DNA from: SXTU01 sp964496695
GTDB lineage: Bacteria > Verrucomicrobiota > Verrucomicrobiia > Limisphaerales > SXTU01
NCBI GenBank assembly: GCA_964496695.1
Contig: CAZCBE010000001.1
Coordinates: 1-64,000, forward strand
Direction: 5' to 3'
Length of the DNA: 64,000 bases
Below, one piece after another: positions 1 through 7,522 of this stretch; positions within the stretch are counted from its first letter, which is position 1, and each line of letters begins with the position of its first letter. The notes beneath the pieces were generated by a model. That model was given only the letters and a program-made list of their open reading frames with translations. It did not search any database and was not told the origin of the DNA. The position numbers and the translations under genes were made by a program.

Positions 1-90
1 TGGCCGGTGGTGGGGTGGGGGTGGTTTGATTCATGATGGGCGGACGCCGGCCACCATTACCCAATGGTGTCCGCCAAATCGATACAGGCT

Positions 91-482
91 CACTTGGATC
101 GGCATCCTTCACCATCAGTTGAAACTCCAGGACCTTCACACTTCGCGAAGGAAAGCACCACTTTGGGCGCACGCAACCCCTGACCCCTACCCTCTCCCCT
201 TGCTCCGCAAAAGGAGAGGGAGAAAACCCGCCAACTGCAAAGGTCCGGCCCGCCATGCCGGCTGAGGGCTTCCTCCGACACGAAATGGTGCGGAGGCCAT
301 CGCTTCCCCTCCCTCTCCCTTCATCGGATGAGGGGAGAGGGCCGGGGCGAGGGGTGTGCCCGACACTTGGATCGGCATCCTTGACCATCAGTTGAAACCC
401 AAGGGCCTTGATACTTCGCGAAGGAAAGCACCATTGGTGGCGCACGCTACCCCTCACCCCTTGCTCCGCAAAGGGAGAGGGG
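91..482. repeat. Imperfect direct repeat pair with GC hairpins
   Basis: Two copies of a roughly 120-130 bp unit lie at 91-222 and 364-482. Both begin CACTTGGATCGGCATCCTT, continue through ACTTCGCGAAGGAAAGCACCA, and end in a GGAGAGGG-type hairpin (CCTCTCCCC and GGAGAGGG around TTGCTCCGCAAA). Between them, at 303-352, is another copy of the CCCTCTCCC/GGGAGAGGG hairpin family found elsewhere in the window. I see no credible gene in 1-527. Confidence 0.8.
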
Positions 483-527
483 GAAGAAGTCAGTTTCGTC
501 ACCATGCCAACTGATTTCATTCTGGAT

Positions 528-1343
528 TCAGGCACTCAACACCCCTTGCAGCCGGCCGAGAAATTCCAGCTCACGCTGCTTGCCGGAAATCAGCGAGTCA
601 TCCTGATGACGCTGGTCGCGGCCGCCGCCGTGGAGTTCCTGCACGCGGGCTGCGAAGAACGGCTTGGGGCTGGCGGCGGAAAGCATTTCCGTCTTGAGCA
701 CCTCCTGCCAGTGCGGGATGCGGGCGAGCAGATCGGCCGCATCCTTGGGCTGGTAGGTCTCCATCAGCTTGAGCAGCACAAGCAGGTCGGCGCGGTGGTA
801 AAAATCTTCACTGGTCGAGGCGAGCAGGTAGCGGAAGAGCACGGCGCGACGCGGCTCCTTGTTCCACACGATGCGCCGGGCCAGCGCCTTGAGCAGCGCG
901 CGATCCTCCGGCGGCGGCAGCGAGTGCAGCAGCTTGCCGAGCGGATCAGGGATCACGACATCGAGGTTCAGCCGTGTGACGAAGCGCTCCAGGCTCACCT
1001 CGCGCAGCCGGATGGGGTGTGTAGTGCCATCCTCCGTGGTCAGGTGCGCGATCGTGGGCCGGTCACGGAGCTGGTGGATGAGCACGGGCCACTCGCTCGC
1101 GGGCAAGGTCTGCCGGTCGAGCAGTTCGGAGAAGGCCGCCTGCTCCGGCAGCGTGGGCGTGAACAGCGGCGAGAACAGCAGGTCCACCTCGTAATCCTCG
1201 AGCCCTTCAAGCTGGCTGGTGAAGAACGCGCCCAGCTCGTCCCGGCTCACCGAGTAGTGCGACGCCAGATGGTCCACCACCTGTTTGAGCAGCGGGCGGG
1301 GCCGTTCCAGCTCCGCCGCCACGGCGTCCACGAAAGCTTGCAT
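528..1343 (-). CDS. Conserved hypothetical protein (271 aa)
   Basis: I do not recognise this family. The start chosen is the ATG at 1343 (MQAFVDAVAAELERPRP), because the in-frame sequence further upstream runs through a repeat-bearing stretch of low coding quality. The protein looks soluble, with no signal peptide or membrane segment, and is rich in Leu and in charged helices. Several segments have the regular Leu spacing of an all-helical protein, for example around residues 150-215. The C-terminus (GGGRDQRHQDDS) is polar. It is separated from the next minus-strand gene upstream by about 200 bp that contain a GGGACA...TGTCCC palindrome, so an operon with that gene is doubtful. No function is proposed. 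Confidence 0.7.
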   Translation of the reverse strand: MQAFVDAVAAELERPRPLLKQVVDHLASHYSVSRDELGAFFTSQLEGLEDYEVDLLFSPLFTPTLPEQAAFSELLDRQTLPASEWPVLIHQLRDRPTIAHLTTEDGTTHPIRLREVSLERFVTRLNLDVVIPDPLGKLLHSLPPPEDRALLKALARRIVWNKEPRRAVLFRYLLASTSEDFYHRADLLVLLKLMETYQPKDAADLLARIPHWQEVLKTEMLSAASPKPFFAARVQELHGGGRDQRHQDDSLISGKQRELEFLGRLQGVLSA

Positions 1344-1396
1344 GAGCGCAGTATGCGGAGGCGCTGGCAAGCCGGGAAGCCCCAAAGATAAGGCGT

Positions 1397-1420
1397 GAAG
1401 GGGACACTCCTGTCCCCTTT
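1397..1420. repeat. Short palindrome, GGGACA/TGTCCC family
   Basis: The sequence GGGGACACTCCTGTCCCC is a 7-bp-arm hairpin. Closely related palindromes occur at 17443-17461 and 29462-29480, with inverted partners at 17485-17503 and 29564-29582. This makes it a dispersed family and not simply a terminator. It lies in the 1344-1540 intergenic stretch, where I see nothing else. Confidence 0.65.
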
Positions 1421-1540
1421 GTCCTTGATCCGAATTCCCAAGCCCCCCGTCGTTGTTCCCCGTCCGCTTCAGAGTCCAGGCCATCTCCCATCTTTGTCCG
1501 TCCCTAATCTTTGGGCATTCACCGGTCCGGCGCAGTCCCA

Positions 1541-2398
1541 TTACCGCCGCTCGCCCCCCAGCCGCTTCGGCCCCACCGCCAGTTCATCCATCCACAGCGT
1601 CTGCGCATGCGGCAGCAGCCCAGGACCGAAGTAGGGCAGCAGCAGGAGTTGATTGAACTTCATCTTCGGGAAATCCGTAGAGCGCAGGACCACATTGGTC
1701 CGGTCCACCACCAGTTTGCCGTCGAACCACGCCCGCACAATGCCGTCGGCGTTCGGCTTGTCCGCCTTCAGGTCGAGCGTGTTGAGCTGGAACATCGCCT
1801 CGATGCAATGCCACTGGTCGTCGGTGAAAAGCTTCTCCGCACTGTCGAACATCTGGCCGTTGAAGCCCCCGCGCAACGGGCCTTGCGTGAGTCCATGCGG
1901 CCGGTCCTTGTTCTGGATGTCCTGAGCAGCCAGGCGCAACCGCCCCTCCCACGGCTCGACATAGACGGTGAGGTGGCTGCCCGCCGGCCCGTGATACGCA
2001 GCATTCTCCGTGGTCATGAACTGGATCAAGTGCGGGTGATAGCCACGCCCGGTCCAGCCCCAGCCCTCGGAAAGCCGCATGTGGAAGCGCAGATGAACCG
2101 TCTCCGTCGGCTCGAACAGCCGGCGCATCCCGTGGGAACTGGCCGGCGTGGTGCTCTTGTCCTCCCAGCGAAACTCAAGGCACCCCGCCCCCGTGTGCGC
2201 CCCATTGGTCGCGACGGTGAACTTGTCCCCGTCATACCAGCCGCGCCGGAGCAGCCGTGCGTCCTCAAAGGATTCGCTGAAGAAGGCGGAGGTCGAAGAC
2301 CGGGGTGATTCAGCCGCCGCAGTCGCGGCAAGAGCTTGGTCGGCTGGCAAAAGCGGAATGACGATGCAGAGCAGCACGACGGCCAAACGGGTTCTCAT
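1541..2398 (-). CDS. Secreted lyase/lectin-like protein
   Basis: A 285-residue exported protein. The start at 2398 (MRTRLAVVLLCIVIPLLPADQALA) gives a clear Sec signal peptide; longer in-frame starts would place it behind about 50 unrelated residues. The mature part has the look of a jelly-roll, concanavalin A-like polysaccharide lyase or lectin: SESFEDARLLRRGWYDGDKF near the start, repeated aromatic strands, YHPHLIQFMTTE in the middle, and RAWFDGKLVVDRTNV followed by KMKFNQLLLLPYFGPG near the end. Similar architectures occur in PL14/PL20-like proteins of environmental bacteria, but I cannot assign a catalytic family or substrate. It probably acts in the periplasm or outside the cell on polysaccharide. 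Alternative: a non-catalytic carbohydrate-binding protein. Confidence 0.7.
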   Translation of the reverse strand: MRTRLAVVLLCIVIPLLPADQALAATAAAESPRSSTSAFFSESFEDARLLRRGWYDGDKFTVATNGAHTGAGCLEFRWEDKSTTPASSHGMRRLFEPTETVHLRFHMRLSEGWGWTGRGYHPHLIQFMTTENAAYHGPAGSHLTVYVEPWEGRLRLAAQDIQNKDRPHGLTQGPLRGGFNGQMFDSAEKLFTDDQWHCIEAMFQLNTLDLKADKPNADGIVRAWFDGKLVVDRTNVVLRSTDFPKMKFNQLLLLPYFGPGLLPHAQTLWMDELAVGPKRLGGERR

Positions 2399-2552
2399 GC
2401 CAAGGAAGTTACGTTTTGGCCACCGCAAGGCACAAGCATGTGCTTGGCAGTGTAAATTCATAGGATTCAAATTGGGACGCCGCCCTTGGTGGACGCTTGG
2501 TGCCGAGCCACACCCGCATAGCGAGACAATGATTCCCAGCCACATGATTCCC

Positions 2553-2707
2553 AGTCGCGTAGCGACGCCCCGATGGTAGCCGTGGGTTTCAACCCACGGA
2601 CCGGCATCCGAACGCGAGCGCGTCGCGTAGCGACGCTTGAACGCGTCGAATACGAATCGCTTTGGATAACACCCGGTTCAAGCGTCGCTACGCGACTTGA
2701 AACCGGA
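2553..2707. repeat. REP-like palindrome block, left of transposase
   Basis: The block contains GTCGCGTAGCGAC at 2553-2566, a GTGGGTTTCAACCCAC palindrome at 2582-2597, a second GTCGCGTAGCGAC at 2622-2634 and an inverted GTCGCTACGCGAC near 2684-2696. The segment from GATGGTAGCCGTGGG to GCTTGAACGCGTC recurs almost unchanged at 3330-3405 on the other side of the transposase gene. The rest of 2399-2737 holds no gene that I can support. Confidence 0.85.
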
Positions 2708-2737
2708 ACACACGACGATCAAATCGGCGGATAACCG

Positions 2738-3205
2738 TTACCCCGTGTGCTCCGCTTCAAACAAATAGCGTTCGTCGTAGGTGATGTCGTGCCGGTCGAG
2801 GAACGTGCGATACTCCTCCTCGAAGGACTTCACGCTATGGTGGTCGCGCTGTTTCAGAATGTAGGTTTCGATTTCTGGAATCTGGGACCGGCTCACCGTG
2901 AATGCCGCATACCCATCCTGCCAGCCGAAGCCGGCAGCCTCGGGAAAGCTCTCCTTCATCCATTTCGACGATCCACCCTTGAGCAGTTGAACCGCCTTGC
3001 TCACGGCGATGGAGGGCGGGATGCCGACCAGGAGGTGGACATGGTTCTCAATGCCACCGAACCGCACAGGTTTTAGATCGTTGTCCTTTGCAATGCCGCC
3101 GAGGTAGGCCCACACGCGCTGCTCGATGTCCTGGCGAATCCACGGCTCCCGGTTCTTCGTGCTGAAAACGACGTGGTAGTGGAGGGAGGTGAAGGTGTTG
3201 GCCAT
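2738..3205 (-). CDS. REP-associated tyrosine transposase (Y1, IS200-like)
   Basis: A 155-residue single-domain HUH nuclease of the IS200/IS605 TnpA superfamily, REP-associated (RAYT) subgroup. The HUH motif is H55-V-H57 in ENHVHLLVG, and the catalytic Tyr is most likely Y115 in ETYILKQRDHH, with the conserved Gln and His pair after it. The length is normal for a RAYT and the frame is intact. It should nick single-stranded DNA at palindromic ends. The gene sits between two arrays of matching palindromes (2553-2707 and 3312-3521), as expected if this enzyme is or was responsible for those repeats. No TnpB or second transposase gene is adjacent. The start at 3205 (MANTFTSLHYHVVFSTK) fits the family N-terminus. 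Confidence 0.92.
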   Translation of the reverse strand: MANTFTSLHYHVVFSTKNREPWIRQDIEQRVWAYLGGIAKDNDLKPVRFGGIENHVHLLVGIPPSIAVSKAVQLLKGGSSKWMKESFPEAAGFGWQDGYAAFTVSRSQIPEIETYILKQRDHHSVKSFEEEYRTFLDRHDITYDERYLFEAEHTG

Positions 3206-3311
3206 GTAAAAAGGGTGATGAATTCCGTGGTGCGGACAAGTGAAAAACGGAGAACGCGAACAATCGTGATGGCGAACGGAAGTGGCACGAGACGCGGTGC
3301 TGCCCCCGCCG

Positions 3312-3521
3312 CCTCGCGTAGCGAGGCCTGATGGTAGCCGTGGGTTTCAACCCACGGACCGGCATCCGAACGTGAGCGCGTCGCGTAGCGACGCTTGAAC
3401 GCGTCTAACACGAACCGATTCGCAGATGCACGGTTCAAGCGTCGCTACGCGACGCCCATAACCCACCGCATCTACCGTGGGTTGAAACCCACGGCTACCA
3501 TCGGGTCGTCGCTACGCGACT
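3312..3521. repeat. REP-like palindrome block, right of transposase
   Basis: The block holds CCTCGCGTAGCGAGG (3312-3326), GTGGGTTTCAACCCAC (3340-3355), GTCGCGTAGCGAC (3379-3391), inverted GTCGCTACGCGAC (3440-3452), then CCGTGGGTTGAAACCCACGG (3475-3494) and GTCGCTACGCGAC (3508-3520). The second half is an inverted copy of the first half, so the whole block can fold as a long hairpin. It ends about 10 bp before the stop codon of the next minus-strand gene. Confidence 0.85.
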
Positions 3522-3529
3522 TGTCCTCC

Positions 3530-3832
3530 TCAAAGCACTCGTCTGGTGATACGCTGGGAAAGCCTCTGCCAGACGAACAGCACAAAGAGTGTTGCCAGCA
3601 TCCAGATGCCAACATTGATCAACGCCAGCAATGGATATACGCGGTGGTGGCCATCAAAAAGGCTTCCAATAGTATCTGGACCATACCATTCAGGATTGAA
3701 ATCACACGGTCTGGCCACATATGCCAACGGATAACCACGCCAAGTATCGAATGGGCCTGACCAAAGGTATATAAGACTGCTCAACGCGGTCAGGGCCACA
3801 CCTGCACCAATGGCGATTAACAGCTTCTTCAT
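3530..3832 (-). CDS. Small two-helix membrane protein
   Basis: A 100-residue protein with a hydrophobic N-terminal helix (MKKLLIAIGAGVALTALSSL, roughly residues 3-26) and a second helix near residues 67-89 (PLLALINVGIWMLATLFVLF). A central exterior loop is rich in aromatic and polar residues (DTWRGYPLAYVARPCDFNPEWYG). The tail WQRLSQRITRRVL is basic, which suggests that both termini face the cytoplasm. I do not recognise a family. It lies 10 bp upstream of the end of the large cytochrome gene on the same strand, so it is downstream of that gene in transcription order and could be read with it. The GC-poorer interior suggests a different history from its neighbours. Confidence 0.6.
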   Translation of the reverse strand: MKKLLIAIGAGVALTALSSLIYLWSGPFDTWRGYPLAYVARPCDFNPEWYGPDTIGSLFDGHHRVYPLLALINVGIWMLATLFVLFVWQRLSQRITRRVL

Positions 3833-3842
3833 CTGATGCGCG

Positions 3843-6800
3843 TCATTTCTTCCCCGCCGGCACCGCCCCCGCCATGAAATACGCGAACAAATCCTTCACC
3901 TGCTGCTCGGTCATGGCGTCCAGCAGCCCCTCGGGCATGAGCGAGGTGTGGCTGGCTTGCATGTCCTTGATGTTCGTCCGCGAGAGCACGGTCTTGTTGC
4001 CACCGATGTCCAGCAGGGTCACGGAGGTTTTGGACAGTTCCGTCACGAGGCCGGTGAGCGTCTGCGCGTCGGTCGTCGCAATGTTGAAGGCGATGTATTC
4101 CTCCCGGATGGCCAGGCTCGGGTCCACGATGGCGGGGAGGATGAAGTCCAGGTTGTCGCGCTCATAGCCGGTCAGGTCGGGGCCGATCTTGCCGCCTTCC
4201 TTGTTCAGGGTGTGGCAGACGGCGCAAGCGAGCTTGAAGAGCTCCTGGCCGGCCTTCAGGTCGCCTTTGCCGGAGGCGAGCAGCTTTTTCACCTTGGCGA
4301 TCTGCGCCTCCTTTTCCTCGCTGCTCTTGGTGAGCCGGCCCCAGTGCTTCTTGATGAGCGCGTCGCTCGCGGCGTCCTTGAACGCGGTGATGGCGAGCAG
4401 GTTGGCGATGGAGATCTGTTCCTTCTTGAGTTGCCCCTCGTCCACGGCGGCGAGGAGGCGGCGCGACCAATCGGGCCGGCTCGCGAGCGCGGCCTGCGCA
4501 GTGTCGCGGAGCTTGCCGCTGAAGCCGGGGTAAAGGTCCAGCAAATCGCGGGCAATGTCCGGCGACGCGAAGCGCTGGAGGGCGTTGACCAAATCCAGCC
4601 GAAGCGCCTCGCCTTTCTCGAAGCGCAGCAGTTTCAGGAAAGTCGGCACGGCCGCGTCCACGCGGCGCTCGGCGAGCAGCGTGATGGTCTTGCGCCGGTC
4701 GGCCTCGGAGACTTTCGCATCGCTGATGCGGGCCAGCGCGGCCTCAGCGGCGGGCGCATGGCCGAGGCGGACGGCGAAGCTGATGAGCGTGGGCGTGGGC
4801 GGACGGCTGGCCCAGAGTTCGGCCACCTTCTTCGAGAGCGCGGCGGGGACAGACTTCACCGCATCACCCTGCAGGCCGGCTTCCATGCCCTTGATGAGTT
4901 CGTCCACGGCGGCGGCGTTCGGTGCCATCTCAAACAGCAGCGCGGCGGTCGCGAGATTCTCGTCGCTGCGCTCGGCGGTGAAGCGCTGGCCCAGCCGGCT
5001 CACGATGAACTTCTGCACGATGGGCGTCTCCCACAGCGTGCTGTCCAGAAACATCTGCATCACGCGATTGCGGTCGCTGATGGCCTTGCTCTCGATGGCC
5101 CACCAGAGCAGGAGCGGGATGTGCTTGTCGCTCACGTCTTCGCTGCGGAGGAGGAGTTCGCGCGTGATGGCGAGGCAGTCGTTGCCCGGCAGGCGCGTCG
5201 CCGTGCTGGCGAGCTGGGCGCGGACTTCCGCCACCGGCTCGGTGCGGGCGAGACGGAACAACGCGGGATGAAGCGTCGCGGACAGGGTCTTCTTCCTGTC
5301 GCCAAGCAGCCGAATGGTCCAGTAGCGAATCATCTCGTTCGGGTGCGAGAGGGTTTGCAGGGCGAAGGCGTCGTCGAAGCCGCCGCAGGCGTTCACGGCC
5401 CAAAATGCTTCCAAGGCCAACTGGTTGTCGTGCCCCCTCACCCCAGCCCTCTCCCCCGATGGGGGCGAGGGAGGAGAAGTCGCGAGCGCAAGCTGCTTGA
5501 GCTTCGGCAGCAGGCTCTTGTCGCCCCGGTCCCACAGCACGCGGAGCGCAGTCTGGCGATGCCACTTGTTCGCGTGCGAAAGGAGCTTGATGAGTTCGTC
5601 ACCGGAGAGCTTGGTGAAATCCATCTTCTCCCAGCCCACTTTCGCACCGGTCGCCGAAAGCCGGTAGATGCGCCCTGACTCCTTGTCCCATGTGTCGCGC
5701 GGGTCGAGGTGGCTGAGGCGGCTGTCGCACCAGTCGGCGAAGTAGATCGCGCCGTCGGGGCCGGTCTTCATGTCCACCGGGCGGAACCAGCGGTTGCTGG
5801 AGAGCACGCTCGTCTCGATGTCGGCGGTCTGGAACGTCGAGGTGTCGCGCGCCACCTTGCTCGCCATCACGCGGCTCGTGAGCGCCATGCCGACGACGAT
5901 GTGCCCCTCGTATTGCGGGATCGCGCCGCCCTCGTAGTAGAGCATCGCCTGCGGGAAGCGCGGTTCGTAGCCCTTGTGCGCCATGTGCTCGAACCATCCG
6001 AAGCGATACGGGCTCATCGCGGGGCCGTGCTTGGACCAGCCCTTGATGTAGAGCGCACCCTGCGCGTAGTGCAGGCCGCGCGTCTGCCCGTAGTTTGAGC
6101 CGGAGAAGGCGCGGCCCTGCGCGTCGAACTCGATGGAGAAGGTGTTGCCACCGCCCTCGGCGAAGATTTCAAAGTCGCCGCTCACGGGGTGGTAACGCCA
6201 GATGGCCTGGCCGAGGAATTTCACGCCCTTGATGTCTGCCGTGCAGGTGCTGCCGTGCGCGCCGTAGAGCCAGCCGTCCGGCCCCCACGCGAGCGAGTTC
6301 GCGCCGCTGTGCGTGTCTTCGAGGCCGAAGCCGGAAAGCTTCACCTCGGGCGGGCCGTCGGGGATGTCGTCGCGATTCTTGTCCGGGTAGAAGAGGAGAT
6401 AAGGCGGGTTCAACACCCACACGCCGCCGCGTCCGGTGACGACGCTGCGCGCGATGTTCAGGTCGGAGACGAAGTCCTTCGACTTGTCGAAGACGCCATC
6501 GCCGTTCGTGTCCTCCAGGATCGTGATGCGGTCAGCCCCCTTGAAATGGTTCGGCGGCGGAGGCGGGACCTTGTCGTAAATAGCCCGGAGATACTGGTCA
6601 TACTTCGTGATCTTCAGCCCGGCGGGAAAGGGATACTGGAGATACTGCACCACCCACATGCGACCGCGTTCATCGAAGTGGAAGTTCAGCGGCTGCCGCA
6701 CCATCGGCTCCGTGGCCGCGAGATCCCAGCGCAGGCCGGGAGCGACGTTGAATTGTTTGAGCGACTCGGCGGGCGTGGGTTTCACGGAGCCGTCCTGCAG

Positions 6801-6926
6801 CATCCCGCCGCCCTTGAAGCGCTTCACGAACTCGGCCATCTCCGGCGTGAAGCGCGGGTCCGGCGGCGCCTCGGCGGCGGGTAGCGAGAGCGCGGCGGCG
6901 AGAACGGCGAGGAGTGACAGGCGCAT
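3843..6926 (-). CDS. PVC-type membrane-bound dehydrogenase/cytochrome c protein
   Basis: A 1027-residue exported protein. The start at 6926 (MRLSLLAVLAAALSLPAAEA) gives a Sec signal peptide. Residues about 40-480 look like the PVC 'membrane-bound dehydrogenase' beta-propeller: DERGRMWVVQYLQYP, ILEDTNGDGVFDKSKDF, YGAHGSTCT and DMKTGPDGAIYFADWCDSRLSH. A HEAT-like helical region follows. The C-terminus carries a heme c site C901-A-V-C904-H with GGKIGPDLTGY after it and a likely distal Met in the final 100 residues. These proteins are thought to pass electrons in the periplasm; the substrate is unknown, and sugar oxidation is often proposed. A dispersed palindromic repeat lies in frame at 5434-5477 and encodes SPPSGERAGVRG between two helical repeats. 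Confidence 0.88.
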   Translation of the reverse strand: MRLSLLAVLAAALSLPAAEAPPDPRFTPEMAEFVKRFKGGGMLQDGSVKPTPAESLKQFNVAPGLRWDLAATEPMVRQPLNFHFDERGRMWVVQYLQYPFPAGLKITKYDQYLRAIYDKVPPPPPNHFKGADRITILEDTNGDGVFDKSKDFVSDLNIARSVVTGRGGVWVLNPPYLLFYPDKNRDDIPDGPPEVKLSGFGLEDTHSGANSLAWGPDGWLYGAHGSTCTADIKGVKFLGQAIWRYHPVSGDFEIFAEGGGNTFSIEFDAQGRAFSGSNYGQTRGLHYAQGALYIKGWSKHGPAMSPYRFGWFEHMAHKGYEPRFPQAMLYYEGGAIPQYEGHIVVGMALTSRVMASKVARDTSTFQTADIETSVLSSNRWFRPVDMKTGPDGAIYFADWCDSRLSHLDPRDTWDKESGRIYRLSATGAKVGWEKMDFTKLSGDELIKLLSHANKWHRQTALRVLWDRGDKSLLPKLKQLALATSPPSPPSGERAGVRGHDNQLALEAFWAVNACGGFDDAFALQTLSHPNEMIRYWTIRLLGDRKKTLSATLHPALFRLARTEPVAEVRAQLASTATRLPGNDCLAITRELLLRSEDVSDKHIPLLLWWAIESKAISDRNRVMQMFLDSTLWETPIVQKFIVSRLGQRFTAERSDENLATAALLFEMAPNAAAVDELIKGMEAGLQGDAVKSVPAALSKKVAELWASRPPTPTLISFAVRLGHAPAAEAALARISDAKVSEADRRKTITLLAERRVDAAVPTFLKLLRFEKGEALRLDLVNALQRFASPDIARDLLDLYPGFSGKLRDTAQAALASRPDWSRRLLAAVDEGQLKKEQISIANLLAITAFKDAASDALIKKHWGRLTKSSEEKEAQIAKVKKLLASGKGDLKAGQELFKLACAVCHTLNKEGGKIGPDLTGYERDNLDFILPAIVDPSLAIREEYIAFNIATTDAQTLTGLVTELSKTSVTLLDIGGNKTVLSRTNIKDMQASHTSLMPEGLLDAMTEQQVKDLFAYFMAGAVPAGKK
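5434..5477. repeat. In-frame copy of the CCCTCTCCC hairpin repeat
   Basis: CCCCTCACCCCAGCCCTCTCCCCCGATGG and what follows belong to the same family as copies at 181-223, 303-352, 442-482, 31060-31205, 32345-32500 and 48047-48096. Here it lies inside the cytochrome gene without breaking the frame. Confidence 0.8.
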
Positions 6927-6989
6927 AAGGTGCAACGGGTGCGGTGCTCGTGATACCGGCGTTCGACGCGCGGGGCAAGGGAGGTGTTC

Positions 6990-7085
6990 GGGCGGAGCGC
7001 GGCCTTCAGGCCGCAGGAACGTGAGCAGGCCAAGGAAGATTGGAGCGCCAAGTTTCAAGCGGAGCTTTCTGCGGCGTGAACGCTG
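6990..7085. repeat. REP-like repeat, GCGGCCTTCAGGCCGC family
   Basis: GGAGCGCGGCCTTCAGGCCGCAG at 6994-7016 and GCGGCGTGAACGCTGCTC at 7070-7087 are the two ends of an inverted element. The same ends, in the opposite order, occur at about 34816-34920 (GCGGCGTTCACGCCGCAGAA and TTCTGCGGCCTGAAGGCCGC). The element fills most of the gap between the cytochrome gene and the small ORF at 7161. Confidence 0.7.
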
Positions 7086-7160
7086 CTCTCCTGGGCTTTG
7101 GCGTCAGGCGAAATCCAGTTGCATAACCACCCACCGGGCGTATGACCAAAGCAGCAACCG

Positions 7161-7409
7161 ATGCCATCCATCGTCCCCCACAACTGCGCGCTTCACGAAT
7201 ACGCCCACGCCTACCACAAGCGTTGTCACGAACTGTTCGCGGAACACGCCTTGAAACTGGCGCGCATGGGATTCTTCGAGCGGCGGCGTTTCCGCAAGCA
7301 GCTCCGGGAACAGGCGGCCTCCGAATTGAAACCGGCCACCGCAGCTTCCCTGCCCGGCAAGCCGGCCCGCGAAAGCCTCCTCTTCGGCGAAGCTCAGGTC
7401 CTTCGCTGA
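7161..7409 (+). CDS. Small hypothetical basic protein (82 aa)
   Basis: No family recognised. I keep it because codon third positions are strongly GC-rich across the whole frame, in line with real genes here, whereas the overlapping antisense frame is not. The protein is His-rich at the N-terminus (NCALHEYAHAYHKRCHELFAEHALKLARM), followed by a basic amphipathic helix (FERRRFRKQLREQAASE) and an Ala/Pro-rich tail. It has no signal peptide or membrane segment. No strong ribosome binding site is visible ahead of the ATG. It converges on the actin-like gene, with a hairpin between the two stops. A DNA- or RNA-binding role would be a guess. Confidence 0.6.
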   Translation: MPSIVPHNCALHEYAHAYHKRCHELFAEHALKLARMGFFERRRFRKQLREQAASELKPATAASLPGKPARESLLFGEAQVLR

Positions 7410-7428
7410 GTCCCCAAAAACGGACCAC

Positions 7429-7466
7429 GCGGGCATCAGCGGTTCTTACGAACCTCCGATGCCCGC
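7429..7466. terminator. Hairpin between convergent genes
   Basis: GCGGGCATC at 7429-7437 pairs perfectly with GATGCCCGC at 7458-7466 around a 20-base loop. Read on the minus strand it is followed by a short T run (complement of 7414-7420). It lies between the stops at 7409 (+) and 7523 (-), so it is a plausible bidirectional or minus-strand terminator. Confidence 0.5.
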
Positions 7467-7522
7467 GGGCTGTCCCTAACACACTTGCACACCGTGGCTG
7501 GCGGCCTGAACCCGTCAGGCGG

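Noticed and set aside
408..1391. Long plus-strand ORF over the hypothetical protein gene
   Set aside because: It is antisense to 528-1343, low in expected coding character, and begins inside a repeat.
2553..3521. Regular palindromes as a CRISPR array
   Set aside because: Spacing is irregular, units are inverted as well as direct, and there are no cas genes; a RAYT lies between them.
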